Source: Flavobacteriales bacterium
GTDB lineage: Bacteria > Bacteroidota > Bacteroidia > Flavobacteriales > BACL11
Direction: 5' to 3'
Assembly: GCA_002697625.1 (NCBI GenBank)
Contig: NZWX01000016.1
Coordinates: forward strand, 1 to 49,535
DNA length: 49,535 bases
A program made the position numbers and the translations under genes. The first letter of the stretch is position 1, and each line of letters starts with the position of its first letter. Shown here one piece after another: positions 1-8,676 of the stretch. The notes under the pieces were generated by a model. It was not told the origin of the DNA and searched no databases. It was given only the letters and a program-made list of their open reading frames with translations.

Positions 1-2042
1 ACTAATTTGTTTCTGTGTTCTATTGCGTCATTTGAACTGTAGAACTTACCAGACATATATAGGAAAGTTTGATTTTCAGAATCTATGTAAAACACATCCT
101 TTAATCCTATGAATTGATTGATATTAACTTTTGCTCCATAAGTAGCAATTTGTACACTATAGGTTAAATTTCTCGTCGATTCTGTTGAAGTTTTCTTTTT
201 TATATTCTTCTTTGTAGACTTATTTGCTACTTTGGTAGTAGTAACATTTTCCGATTGAATTCCTTTTTCCTCAAATCCTTTGTAAATTAACACTTCTTTC
301 ATGTTTTCTACTTTTGTATATAAATCTTCTACAGTAGATGTAAGTAATTTTATCTCTTCTGATTTATTACTTTCAGATTTAGTAAGAGTATTGTTCTGAA
401 TTTCCAATTCCTTAATAGACTTTTCTAGTTCCGCTACTTTAGATATTAAAGTGGTAATACTTTCTTCTTTGTCTTTTACACTTTGTTTTAATTGTATATT
501 TTCTACTTCTAAATTATCCTGAGAAGAATATTTCTTTTTTAAACTAGAGAGTTTTGAATTTAAAGAATTTACTTCATTTGTTTTTTCTGTTAATTTTTTT
601 CTTAAATCTTTAGAAACTGTAGCAGAGTTTGATTTTTCTTTAGATAACTTAGAATTTAAAGCACTAATCTCAGAATTTAAAGAAGATACTTTACTGTTAA
701 GCTTATTTACTTTGTCTTGTAAACTAGAGTTTTTACTTTCAGCTTCTTTTAGTTTCTTAGAAGTTTCAGATACTTTATTATTTAAATTTTCTGTTTTCTC
801 TTTTTCACTCTTTAAACTAGATGATGTATTTAAATTCTTATTTTTTAAACTAGAAACTTCTGATTTCAGGTTTTTATTTTTGCTTTCAGTTTCGTTTATT
901 TTCGTATTTAGTTTTACATTAGAGGATTGTAATTCTTTATTTAATTCTATTTGATTGTCTAATCTGTTTTGTTTGCTGTTTACTTGCTTGTTTAAATCAG
1001 ACAACTCAGCCTCTAAAATAGAAATTTTAGAAGTTAATTCTTTTTGTTTTACACTAAATTCAGAAATCATTTTATTTCCTTTTTCTAATTCAGTATTCGC
1101 TGATTGAAGATTCTTTCTATCTTCTTTCAGTATGTTATTAGCAGCCTCTAAATCAGAAGATAGATTTGAGATAATATTTAAAGAGCTATCTAAACTATTG
1201 CTCGCTTTGTTTAGACTTTCCTCCAAAAGTTTCAGGGAGTTTTCACTTTTTAAAGATTCCACTTCCTTTTCTAATCTTGTGTTTGAATTCGTAAGTGTTA
1301 TTTTTTCTGATTCTAGTTGTTTAACTTTATTAGTCAGATTAGTAACATTAAAATCATTCATGTGTTCAGTAATCAAATTGTTTTCTGTTTCTGTAGGTAT
1401 ATCAAGATAATAATAAGCAAATCTAGCTTTTGCATCTCTACCAATTAAAATCCCCATCTTTCCACTAGATATATTAGGAGAGAAAAAAGTAGTTATAAAT
1501 TTATTATTTACATAAATATCATATACATTTTCCTTACATCTTATTTCAATTGCATTAAAATCACCTTCGCCTTTTATTTCTCTGTTTTTAACCCAACCAT
1601 CATTAGAATTTTTACCTGATAAATATTTATATGTATTACTGATTAAAAGTTCTTTTATTCGAAATTCTCCTTTTCTGTTTATTTCAAATACCAAAGCTCC
1701 ACTTCCTGCAGATTGTGCTTTTATTAGTAATCCTGCAGATGATCTTTTATAAGATGATGGCCCAAGTTTTATAGAGCTTTTTAATGTAAAATTATTAATG
1801 TTTTCCTTTGTAGAAGCTAAAATAGCATATTCAGTTTCTGTATTATTTCTACTTAATAGATAGTCTCCGTTATCGATAATAAAATAATTATCAACATTAG
1901 TTAGAATAGGAAAAGCAGATTCTGAATCGTTAAAGTCTTCTCTAATAAGGTTTTTTACATTTTCTAATTCGGTTATATTTTGAGCAAATAATGTGGAACT
2001 AAACAATAATGCTATAAAAGCGTAAGAGATGTGTTTTTTCAT
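1..2042 (-). CDS. Secreted jelly-roll / coiled-coil / SPOR-domain protein (3' end beyond window)
   Basis: The frame is open from the ATG at 2042 to the window edge, at least 680 residues, with no stop; the end of the gene is missing. It begins with a signal peptide (MKKHISYAFIALLFSSTLFA). Residues about 25-215 are beta-rich and resemble a LamG/DUF1080-type jelly roll, with the end 'SSGKMGILIGRDAKARF'. Residues about 230-580 are a long Lys/Glu/Ser/Leu/Asn-rich coiled coil. Near residue 625 there is a SPOR-like start (YSVQIATYGAKV), followed by 'FLYMSGKFYSSNDAIEHRN', which fits the second half of a SPOR fold. SPOR domains bind denuded peptidoglycan, so a periplasmic, wall-attached role is likely, with the jelly roll binding glycan or protein. 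The domain calls come from pattern reading; the coiled coil is clear, the other two are moderate. Confidence 0.8.
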   Translation of the reverse strand, partial: MKKHISYAFIALLFSSTLFAQNITELENVKNLIREDFNDSESAFPILTNVDNYFIIDNGDYLLSRNNTETEYAILASTKENINNFTLKSSIKLGPSSYKRSSAGLLIKAQSAGSGALVFEINRKGEFRIKELLISNTYKYLSGKNSNDGWVKNREIKGEGDFNAIEIRCKENVYDIYVNNKFITTFFSPNISSGKMGILIGRDAKARFAYYYLDIPTETENNLITEHMNDFNVTNLTNKVKQLESEKITLTNSNTRLEKEVESLKSENSLKLLEESLNKASNSLDSSLNIISNLSSDLEAANNILKEDRKNLQSANTELEKGNKMISEFSVKQKELTSKISILEAELSDLNKQVNSKQNRLDNQIELNKELQSSNVKLNTKINETESKNKNLKSEVSSLKNKNLNTSSSLKSEKEKTENLNNKVSETSKKLKEAESKNSSLQDKVNKLNSKVSSLNSEISALNSKLSKEKSNSATVSKDLRKKLTEKTNEVNSLNSKLSSLKKKYSSQDNLEVENIQLKQSVKDKEESITTLISKVAELEKSIKELEIQNNTLTKSESNKSEEIKLLTSTVEDLYTKVENMKEVLIYKGFEEKGIQSENVTTTKVANKSTKKNIKKKTSTESTRNLTYSVQIATYGAKVNINQFIGLKDVFYIDSENQTFLYMSGKFYSSNDAIEHRNKL

Positions 2043-2063
2043 TTTTTAATTATTTAATAGATG

Positions 2064-2071
2064 CAAATCTA
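2064..2071 (-). promoter_or_regulatory. -7 box (TAGATTTG) for the SPOR-domain gene
   Basis: The sequence read on the minus strand fits TAnnTTTG exactly and lies 22 bases before the ATG at 2042. It faces away from the plus-strand box at 2093-2100, giving a compact divergent promoter region. No convincing -33 TTG is seen. Confidence 0.5.
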
Positions 2072-2092
2072 CAAATATGTTATTAAAATAAG

Positions 2093-2100
2093 TAAATTTG
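2093..2100 (+). promoter_or_regulatory. -7 box (TAAATTTG) for the lipoprotein gene at 2106
   Basis: This is an exact TAnnTTTG match ending only 5 bases before the ATG at 2106. Transcription would therefore start at or next to the start codon, giving a leaderless or nearly leaderless mRNA. It also argues against the earlier in-frame ATG at 2061, which lies upstream of the box. Confidence 0.5.
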
Positions 2101-2105
2101 CGGTA

Positions 2106-3104
2106 ATGAAAAAAATTACTACATTATTTCTTCTAATTATAGTTGCTTTTTCTTCTTGTGAAACAGAATTAGATATAAATACTGATTGGGAAGAAGTTAC
2201 AGTTGTTTTTGGTTTATTAGATCAGAGTCAGGACAAGCAATATATTAGAATAAACAAAGCGTTTTTAGGAAATGAAAATGCATATGTAATGGCTTCTATT
2301 GCAGATTCATTAAATTTTAATCCAGAAAATATAGAGGTAAAACTAGAAAGAGTTTCACCTACTGGAAATATTTTAGCTACTAAAATACTTTCCGATACAG
2401 TAATGTTAAAAGATTCTGGGACGTTTGCGAGCGATAATAATATTATTTATACATTTGATACAGATGATTTCTTGATTGAGAATAAAAATTATGTATTAAG
2501 TATCACAAATTTAATCAATGGAAATGTTGTATCAGCAAATACTAATTTGATACATGAATTGCAACTTATGGATTATTTCAATAATCCTATATATAAATTG
2601 GGATTTTATAGTGATATTTCGAAGGATTTCACAAATATTCCTATTACATGGGATCATTCTAAAAATGCTGAAATTTATCAAATGAGTATGATAGTTAATT
2701 ATAATGAGTATGGATCAGAAGGAAGTATTGTAGAAAAGAGTATCCAAAAGGATTTTCCATTAATTGATTATAATGGAGGAAACGAAATAGAACAAATAAT
2801 TTCTGGTGAAGTATTTTTTGATTTTATTGCAAATAATATCGAACCTTCTACTAACGTAAACAGAAGAATAAATGATGTGGACTTATTGTTTACTGCTGGT
2901 GGAGGAGATCTGCATACCTTTATGAACCTAAATGAGCCACCTACGGGAATTGTACAAGAAAGACCAATATATACTAATATAATAAACGGATATGGTTTGT
3001 TTTCTTGTAGATTAAATAAATCCCAGGATAGTATTTTTATTACTCAAGACACCAAAAAAGCAATTGCAGATTCTCTACAATATTTAAATTTTATATATCC
3101 ATAA
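2106..3104 (+). CDS. Putative lipoprotein, DUF4249-like
   Basis: The protein has 332 residues from the ATG at 2106. This start gives a clean lipoprotein signal (MKKITTLFLLIIVAFSSCE) with Cys at residue 18. An in-frame ATG at 2061 would add 15 residues before the signal and lies upstream of the predicted promoter, so it was not used. After the Cys the sequence is rich in predicted beta strands, with an early 'VTVVFGLLDQSQDKQYIRI' segment of the type seen in Bacteroidota surface lipoproteins annotated DUF4249. I recognise the style but not a function. It is divergent from the SPOR-domain gene and followed by the regulatory region of dnaK. Lipoprotein assignment is good; the family assignment is tentative. 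Confidence 0.75.
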   Translation: MKKITTLFLLIIVAFSSCETELDINTDWEEVTVVFGLLDQSQDKQYIRINKAFLGNENAYVMASIADSLNFNPENIEVKLERVSPTGNILATKILSDTVMLKDSGTFASDNNIIYTFDTDDFLIENKNYVLSITNLINGNVVSANTNLIHELQLMDYFNNPIYKLGFYSDISKDFTNIPITWDHSKNAEIYQMSMIVNYNEYGSEGSIVEKSIQKDFPLIDYNGGNEIEQIISGEVFFDFIANNIEPSTNVNRRINDVDLLFTAGGGDLHTFMNLNEPPTGIVQERPIYTNIINGYGLFSCRLNKSQDSIFITQDTKKAIADSLQYLNFIYP

Positions 3105-3105
3105 T

Positions 3106-3164
3106 CTGACTTCCTGTCAGAATTTTTATTGACTTACTATCATGTAGTCTGTCATTTATGTCAG
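3106..3164. promoter_or_regulatory. Cluster of TGAC/GTCA half-sites upstream of dnaK
   Basis: Between the upstream gene and dnaK there are five TGAC/GTCA words: TGAC at 3107 and 3130, GTCA at 3116, 3151 and 3160. The first two form a perfect inverted repeat, CTGAC-5-GTCAG (3106-3120), and GTCAG recurs at 3160-3164. The cluster ends 17 bases before the -7 box of dnaK. It could be an operator for a stress regulator. The first repeat, followed by AATTTTTATT, could instead be a weak terminator for the lipoprotein gene. Confidence 0.45.
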
Positions 3165-3180
3165 TTTTTTATTTATTTAT

Positions 3181-3188
3181 TACGTTTG
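3181..3188 (+). promoter_or_regulatory. -7 box (TACGTTTG) for dnaK
   Basis: Exact match to TAnnTTTG, 62 bases before the dnaK ATG. This leaves an untranslated leader of roughly 55 bases, longer than for most genes here. No good -33 TTG is seen at the usual distance, so an additional activator or alternative sigma factor is possible. Confidence 0.5.
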
Positions 3189-3250
3189 GTATAGTATTTT
3201 CACATATATGGTTGTAGAAACAAATTTTTAATAAATTAAATATAAATAAA

Positions 3251-5149
3251 ATGAGTAAAATTATTGGAATTGATTTAGGAACAACAAACTCTTGTGTGTC
3301 TGTAATGGAAGGAAACGAGCCTGTTGTAATCCCAAACGCTGAAGGAAACAGAACAACCCCTTCTATTGTAGCCTTTATTGAAGGTGGAGAAAGAAAAGTA
3401 GGAGATGCTGCAAAGCGTCAAGCTATTACTAACCCAGAAAAAACTATTTATTCTATAAAAAGATTTATGGGAGAGTCATTTTCTAAAATGGCAAAGGAAA
3501 TAAAAAATGTTCCTTATAAAGTAGTGAAAGGAGATAATGATAGCCCAAGAGTTGAGATTGATGGTAGACAATATTCTCCACAAGAAATTTCAGCAATGGT
3601 ACTTCAGAAAATGAAAAAAACTGCTGAAGATTATTTAGGAACTACTGTATCTGAGGCTGTAGTAACTGTACCAGCATATTTTAATGATGCACAAAGACAG
3701 GCTACTAAAGAAGCAGGAGAAATAGCAGGTTTAAAAGTTAGTAGAATTATAAACGAACCTACAGCAGCTGCTCTTGCTTATGGTTTGGATAAAGACGACA
3801 AGGATAGAACAATTGCAGTGTTTGATTTGGGCGGGGGTACTTTTGATGTTTCTATCTTAGAATTAGGAGATGGAGTGTTTGAAGTAAAATCTACAAATGG
3901 AGACACACACTTAGGAGGGGATAACTTTGATCAGGTAATTATTGATTGGCTTGCTGAGGATTTTAAGAAAGAAGAAAAAATTGACTTACGAGAAGATCCT
4001 GCCGCCTTACAAAGATTAAAAGAAGCCGCTGAGAAAGCAAAAGTTGAACTTTCTTCTTCCACACAAACGGAAATTAATTTACCATATGTAACTGCTACAG
4101 CTTCTGGTCCTAAGCATCTGGTAAAAACTCTTTCCAAATCTCAATTTGAAAAACTTGCAGATAGTTTAATACAAGCTACACTTACTCCTTGTAAAACAGC
4201 TGTAAAGGACGCTGGATTATCTACATCAGATATTGATGAGGTTATTTTAGTCGGTGGTTCAACTAGAATTCCAGCTATACAAGATGTAGTGAAAAAGTAT
4301 TTTGGCAAATCTCCTTCAAAAGGTGTAAATCCAGATGAAGTAGTTGCTGTAGGAGCTGCAATTCAAGGAGGTGTACTTACTGGAGATGTTACAGATGTAT
4401 TATTATTAGATGTTACTCCACTGTCATTAGGAATCGAAACTATGGGTGGAGTAATGACAAAATTAATTGAAGCTAATACAACTATACCAACTAAAAAATC
4501 TGAGACTTTCTCTACTGCTGCGGATAATCAACCTGCGGTAGACATAAGAGTCGGACAGGGAGAAAGACCAATGTTTGAAGGAAATAAGGAAATAGGTAGA
4601 TTTCAATTATCGGATATTCCACCAGCTCCAAGAGGAGTTCCTCAAATTGAAGTTACTTTTGATATTGATGCAAACGGGATTTTAAATGTTTCTGCAAAAG
4701 ATAAAGCAACAGGAAAGGAGCAAAATATTAAGATTGAAGCTTCTTCTGGTTTGTCCGAGGAGGAAATAGAGAAAATGAAGAAAGAAGCAGAAGCAAATGC
4801 TGATGCTGATAATAAAGCTAAGGAAACAGTAGAAAAAATAAATGCTGCAGATGGAATGATCTTTCAGACTGAAAAACAGATTAAAGAGTTTGGAGATAAA
4901 TTATCTGATGATAAGAAAACTCCTATTGAAGAAGCATTGTCAGAGTTAAAAACTGCGCATGAGAGTAAAGATTTAGATGCAATTGATGCTGCAATGGAGA
5001 AAATCAATACTGCTTGGACATCTGCTTCTGAAGAAATGTACAAAGCTTCTCAAGAAGCTGGAGCAAACCCTACAGATGGAGCAAATCCTGATAACCCATC
5101 AGATGATGATGTTACAGATGTAGAATTTGAGGAAGTTAAAGAAGACTAA
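3251..5149 (+). CDS. dnaK: Molecular chaperone DnaK (Hsp70)
   Basis: 632 residues, the usual length for bacterial DnaK. The ATPase domain (about 1-380) shows [17 protein letters not shown] at the N-terminus, [14 protein letters not shown] and the phosphate-binding [17 protein letters not shown]. The substrate-binding domain follows (about 390-500), then the helical lid and an acidic tail ending [10 protein letters not shown]. It folds nascent and stress-damaged proteins with DnaJ and GrpE in the cytoplasm. Neither partner gene is next to it here, so it is a single-gene unit between its own promoter and a strong terminator at 5173-5204. The upstream TGAC/GTCA cluster suggests stress control. 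The assignment is certain. Confidence 0.99.
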   Translation: MSKIIGIDLGTTNSCVSVMEGNEPVVIPNAEGNRTTPSIVAFIEGGERKVGDAAKRQAITNPEKTIYSIKRFMGESFSKMAKEIKNVPYKVVKGDNDSPRVEIDGRQYSPQEISAMVLQKMKKTAEDYLGTTVSEAVVTVPAYFNDAQRQATKEAGEIAGLKVSRIINEPTAAALAYGLDKDDKDRTIAVFDLGGGTFDVSILELGDGVFEVKSTNGDTHLGGDNFDQVIIDWLAEDFKKEEKIDLREDPAALQRLKEAAEKAKVELSSSTQTEINLPYVTATASGPKHLVKTLSKSQFEKLADSLIQATLTPCKTAVKDAGLSTSDIDEVILVGGSTRIPAIQDVVKKYFGKSPSKGVNPDEVVAVGAAIQGGVLTGDVTDVLLLDVTPLSLGIETMGGVMTKLIEANTTIPTKKSETFSTAADNQPAVDIRVGQGERPMFEGNKEIGRFQLSDIPPAPRGVPQIEVTFDIDANGILNVSAKDKATGKEQNIKIEASSGLSEEEIEKMKKEAEANADADNKAKETVEKINAADGMIFQTEKQIKEFGDKLSDDKKTPIEEALSELKTAHESKDLDAIDAAMEKINTAWTSASEEMYKASQEAGANPTDGANPDNPSDDDVTDVEFEEVKED

Positions 5150-5172
5150 ACTTAAAATTTCATAATACTTTT

Positions 5173-5204
5173 AAAAGCCTGCTTAATTGAGTAGGCTTTT
5201 TTAT
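5173..5204 (+). terminator. Rho-independent terminator after dnaK
   Basis: The hairpin AAAAGCCTGCT-TAATTG-AGTAGGCTTTT has an 11-bp stem with one G-U pair, at 5173-5183 and 5190-5200, followed by more T residues. It ends dnaK transcription. Its T-run merges into the -7 box of the next gene (5202-5209). Confidence 0.88.
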
Positions 5205-5209
5205 ATTTG
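5202..5209 (+). promoter_or_regulatory. -7 box (TATATTTG) for the T9SS type-B protein gene
   Basis: Exact TAnnTTTG overlapping the T-run of the dnaK terminator and ending 9 bases before the ATG at 5219. The predicted 5' leader is only a few bases long. Confidence 0.55.
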
Positions 5210-5218
5210 TAGATAATT

Positions 5219-6100
5219 ATGAAAAAGTTTCTATTTATATTTTTACTTGTTCCGATTATTACATTTTCTCAATCTGCTTTTATTAGTGGAAATATAGATT
5301 TATGTGATAATGAGGGAAAATCCGATATTACAGTTTCGTTTAATGGAATTACTCCATTTACATTTGTTTATTCAGTAAATGGAATTATTAAACCTTCTGT
5401 AACTACAACTGAAAACCCTTATTCAATCATTACAGATCAGGATGGGATTTACGAATTAGTTTCTATGTCTGATGCAACATCTTCAGGAAGTATAAGTGGG
5501 AGTGCTATACTTTCTATATTAACATCTCCTACCTCAATTATTTCAACAATTGCAGACACGATTCAATCTATTAATCCATCTGTACAGTTCACATCAGAAT
5601 CAATAGGTAATATTATTCAACAGGAATGGAATTTTGGTGATAATACAGCTAGTCAAACAATAAATAATCCACTTTATATCTTTCCTGTTAATTCTTCTGG
5701 ACAAGGTGTTCCTGATACTTATCAGATTTCATTAATTGTCACAGATTATAATGGATGTATGGATACAACATTCAAGAATATTTTTGTTATAAATGATTAT
5801 TGGATGTATATACCGAATTCTTTCTCTCCAGATGACGACCAGATAAACGACAAGTTTTGTATTGAGTATTCAGGTATAAGAGAAAATACATTTTCTTTTT
5901 ATGTAATGAACAGACAAGGAGAAATTTTGTTTAAAACAACAAATCCGTCTTCTTTACTTTGTCGTACAAATTCTGGTTGGGAAGGAAAAGATTTAAACGG
6001 AAAGGATATATTATCAGGTACTTATGTTTATGAGATGTATTACCAGGAATGGGATGGATGGAAAAACACCAAGCATGGAACAATTAATTTAGTACGATAG
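5219..6100 (+). CDS. Secreted protein with PKD-like domain and T9SS type-B (CHU_C) sorting domain
   Basis: 293 residues. A signal peptide ends near residue 20 (MKKFLFIFLLVPIITFSQSA). A middle beta domain contains a PKD-like signature, 'QEWNFGDNTASQTINNPLY', followed by 'YQISLIVTDYNGCMDTTF'. The C-terminal ~90 residues are a gliding-motility-associated type-B sorting domain: 'YIPNSFSPDDDQINDKFCI', then 'FYVMNRQGEILFKT', 'GWEGKDLNGKDILSGTYVY' and a terminal 'GTINLVR'. Such domains target proteins to the type IX secretion system and the cell surface. There is no catalytic domain, so an adhesin-like or structural role is the simplest reading. It is a single-gene unit between two promoters. Confidence 0.9.
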   Translation: MKKFLFIFLLVPIITFSQSAFISGNIDLCDNEGKSDITVSFNGITPFTFVYSVNGIIKPSVTTTENPYSIITDQDGIYELVSMSDATSSGSISGSAILSILTSPTSIISTIADTIQSINPSVQFTSESIGNIIQQEWNFGDNTASQTINNPLYIFPVNSSGQGVPDTYQISLIVTDYNGCMDTTFKNIFVINDYWMYIPNSFSPDDDQINDKFCIEYSGIRENTFSFYVMNRQGEILFKTTNPSSLLCRTNSGWEGKDLNGKDILSGTYVYEMYYQEWDGWKNTKHGTINLVR

Positions 6101-6101
6101 T

Positions 6102-6131
6102 TTGTTAATTTTGCAAAAGATATTATATTTG
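6102..6131 (+). promoter_or_regulatory. Promoter for the KDK-repeat lipoprotein gene
   Basis: TTG at 6102-6104 and TATATTTG at 6124-6131 are 19 bases apart, matching both halves of the Bacteroidota housekeeping promoter. The A/T-rich leader before the ATG at 6164 contains repeats of TTAAA. Confidence 0.65.
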
Positions 6132-6163
6132 TACTATTATTAATTAAAATTAAATTAAATTAA

Positions 6164-6589
6164 ATGAATAAGTTTAATAACCTTTTTACGTTCTTTTTTA
6201 TCTTCATCACAATTTTATTTTTTGCTTCATGTGAAAAGCATGATGATCATGATCACGATATAGTTAGTAATGATGGTCTTGAGGCAAGATTAGCTTATGT
6301 TGGAGAAGGATATAATGAAGTAGAAGTAGTTCCAGTTGTTAAGTCTGTATGTTATTTTACAGAATGGGATAAGGAGATTGAGACTCCTATTTCAGGTCTA
6401 TTTGAGTATTATGATGCTGAAGGTAATTGGGTTGCTTCAATTGATTTTGGTGATGGGACATGTGACGAGTGGGCAACAAAAACTTGGGATGTAAATCTTT
6501 TTCCTGATTACCCTTCTGGTAGTGAAGATTTCTCTGTTTTTGATTACTATAAAGATAAAAAAGATAAAAAAGATAAAAAAGATAAATAA
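6164..6589 (+). CDS. Small acidic lipoprotein with C-terminal KDK repeat
   Basis: 141 residues. The signal peptide ends in a lipobox before Cys 23 (ILFFASCEKHDDHDHD). A His/Asp-rich stretch (HDDHDHDI) follows at once and could bind metal. The body has two Cys residues (VKSVCYF and GDGTCDEW) that could form a disulfide. The last 12 residues are four exact KDK units encoded by a 9-base tandem repeat. I do not recognise a family. It is probably anchored in the envelope. It is convergent with the E1 dehydrogenase gene; only four bases separate the two stop codons and no terminator is visible between them. Confidence 0.8.
   Translation: MNKFNNLFTFFFIFITILFFASCEKHDDHDHDIVSNDGLEARLAYVGEGYNEVEVVPVVKSVCYFTEWDKEIETPISGLFEYYDAEGNWVASIDFGDGTCDEWATKTWDVNLFPDYPSGSEDFSVFDYYKDKKDKKDKKDK
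6551..6586 (+). repeat. Four exact copies of AAAGATAAA inside a coding sequence
   Basis: A 9-base unit repeats four times without mismatch directly before the stop codon at 6587-6589. It encodes (KDK)4. Because the unit is a multiple of three, slippage would change tail length without shifting the frame. Confidence 0.95.
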
Positions 6590-6593
6590 AAGT

Positions 6594-8645
6594 TTAGTAT
6601 TCTAAAATATCTTCTATCTTTTTACTTACTTTTCCTGCATTAGGAAGCATTGCTGATTCTAAATTAGAGTTTAAAGGTATTGCGGGTAAATTTTCCGACC
6701 CCATTACATATACAGGAGCGTCTAGTTTCTCAAAGCAATTTTCCTGTATACTACCCACTAAACTCTGTGCAAATGAACTTTGAAATGGCTCTTCAGTCAA
6801 AACTAAACATTTTCCATGTTTATTTACTGTATTAAAAATAAGTTCTTCATCTAAAGGATAAATTGTTCTTAAATCAATAATTTCTACTTTTCCTTTATGA
6901 TTTTTTGCTGCATTTAATGCCCAATGAACACCCATTCCATAAGTTATAATACAGATTGAATTTTTTTCATTTTTTTCATGTTTTAGAGCGATTCTTGCTT
7001 TACCAAAAGGAATTATATAATCTTCAGAAGGCTCAATTGTTTTTGCTTTTTCGGTTCCTTTAATTTTACTCCAATATAATCCCTTGTGTTCTAAAATAAC
7101 AACAGGGTTTGGGTCGTAATAGGCAGACTTCATCAATCCTTTTAAATCTGCACCTGTAGATGGATAAGCAATCTTAATTCCTTTTATTTGAGTAAGAACT
7201 GTTTCTACAGATGATGAATGGTAAGGACCTCCACTTCCATAAGCTCCAATTGGCACTCTAATTATACAACTTACTGGCCATTTTCCATTTGATAGGTAAT
7301 TAGATCTACTAACTTCTGTAAATAACTGATTTAAACCAGGCCAAATATAATCTGCAAACTGAACTTCAACAATTGGTTTTAATCCTACAGCTGACATACC
7401 AACTGTACTTCCAATAATAAAGGCTTCCTGAATAGGAGTATTAAACACTCTATTGTCTCCATAGGTTTCCGCTAGAGTAGCCGCTTCTCTGAATACACCA
7501 CCTAATCTTTTTCCTACATCTTGTCCGTAAAGTAAAGACTCTGGATGTTTTGCCATTAATTCTTTTATCGCAAAAAGGGCAGAGTCTACCATGACAACAG
7601 CTTCTTTATCTTTAGGTTCTCTTTCTCCTTTTTCTTCTAAAATAGGAGTAGGGGTAAATTGATGTAAAAACAAATCTTCCGGATTAGGATCTTCTGCTTT
7701 TAATGCCTTTTCATAATCTGATTTAACTTGTTTATTAACTCCTTTTTCTATTTCCTTTATCTCTTTTTCTGTAAACCCATTCTCCAACAAATCCTTTTTA
7801 AGTTTAGGATAAGGGTCTCTACTTCTAGCTTCATCTAAATCATCTCTATACCATTCCATACGTACTCCTGAAGTGTGGTGATTTAAAAGTGGAACCTTAG
7901 CGTGAATTAAAATCGGACTTCTTTTCTCTCTTATCTCTTTAAATGATTTTTGTATGGTTTGATATGATTTTGTAAAATCTGTTCCATCAATGGTATAGGT
8001 TTTTAATCCAAAACCTTTAGCATAATGAGTAGCGTCTACAGCTCTCATTTCAGAAGAATGAGCTGAAATGTCCCATTCATTATCCTGAACAAGATAAAGA
8101 ATTGGTAATTTTTTAAGTGCTGCTATCTGAAAGGCTTCCGCTACTTCTCCCTCTGTAATGGAAGCATCTCCAAAAGAACAAACCACAACAGATTCTTCTC
8201 CTTTTTTGGGTTGTATTAATCCTTCTTTTTCTTGGTGTTGTATTCCCATTGCAACGCCTGTTGTCGGAATAGCTTGCATGCCTGTTGCAGAAGACTGATG
8301 TGGAATTTTGGGAAAACCTTCTCTATTTAAAGAAGGATGAGAGTAATAGGTTCTACCACCAGAAAATGGATCATCTTTTTTACATAATAGTTGTAGTATT
8401 AGTTCGTAAGGAGTCAATCCAATTCCAAGTAGCATTGCATCATCTCTGTAATAAGGTGCAGCCCAATCATTCTCCGTAAGTTGCATGCCTACAGCCAATT
8501 GAATTGCTTCATGCCCTGCAGATGTAGCGTGAACGTACTTTGAAGTTACTTCTTTGTTTTCTTCAAAGATATTAGTCATTGCCCGTGCAGTACACATTAA
8601 TCTATATGAGTTTTTATAAATATCTTTATTTAACCTTTTATGCAT
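6594..8645 (-). CDS. Fused alpha/beta E1 component of a 2-oxoacid dehydrogenase (branched-chain type)
   Basis: 683 residues with the alpha half (about 1-330) and beta half (about 350-683) fused. The alpha half carries the thiamine-diphosphate/Mg motif GDASITEGEV starting at Gly 159 with Asn 189 at the end (VQDNEWDIS), so both canonical Mg ligands (Asp 160, Asn 189) are present. The beta half has RVPIGAYGSGGPYHSSSVE, typical of branched-chain and pyruvate E1-beta subunits. It decarboxylates a 2-oxoacid and passes the acyl group to the lipoyl domain of an E2, which is not in the window. It lies 31 bases downstream of paaZ in the same direction, so it may be the last gene of the paa operon. The substrate cannot be told from sequence; branched-chain or aryl 2-oxoacids are most likely. 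Confidence 0.9.
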   Translation of the reverse strand: MHKRLNKDIYKNSYRLMCTARAMTNIFEENKEVTSKYVHATSAGHEAIQLAVGMQLTENDWAAPYYRDDAMLLGIGLTPYELILQLLCKKDDPFSGGRTYYSHPSLNREGFPKIPHQSSATGMQAIPTTGVAMGIQHQEKEGLIQPKKGEESVVVCSFGDASITEGEVAEAFQIAALKKLPILYLVQDNEWDISAHSSEMRAVDATHYAKGFGLKTYTIDGTDFTKSYQTIQKSFKEIREKRSPILIHAKVPLLNHHTSGVRMEWYRDDLDEARSRDPYPKLKKDLLENGFTEKEIKEIEKGVNKQVKSDYEKALKAEDPNPEDLFLHQFTPTPILEEKGEREPKDKEAVVMVDSALFAIKELMAKHPESLLYGQDVGKRLGGVFREAATLAETYGDNRVFNTPIQEAFIIGSTVGMSAVGLKPIVEVQFADYIWPGLNQLFTEVSRSNYLSNGKWPVSCIIRVPIGAYGSGGPYHSSSVETVLTQIKGIKIAYPSTGADLKGLMKSAYYDPNPVVILEHKGLYWSKIKGTEKAKTIEPSEDYIIPFGKARIALKHEKNEKNSICIITYGMGVHWALNAAKNHKGKVEIIDLRTIYPLDEELIFNTVNKHGKCLVLTEEPFQSSFAQSLVGSIQENCFEKLDAPVYVMGSENLPAIPLNSNLESAMLPNAGKVSKKIEDILEY

Positions 8646-8676
8646 GATAGTAATAATAGTAACATCTTTCTCATTT

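Noticed and set aside
712..1410. Plus-strand open frames of 80 and 92 codons inside the first gene
   Set aside because: They lie opposite the coiled-coil part of the minus-strand gene, whose repetitive Lys/Glu/Ser codons give long Phe/Leu/Ser-rich frames on the other strand. No promoter or family is seen.
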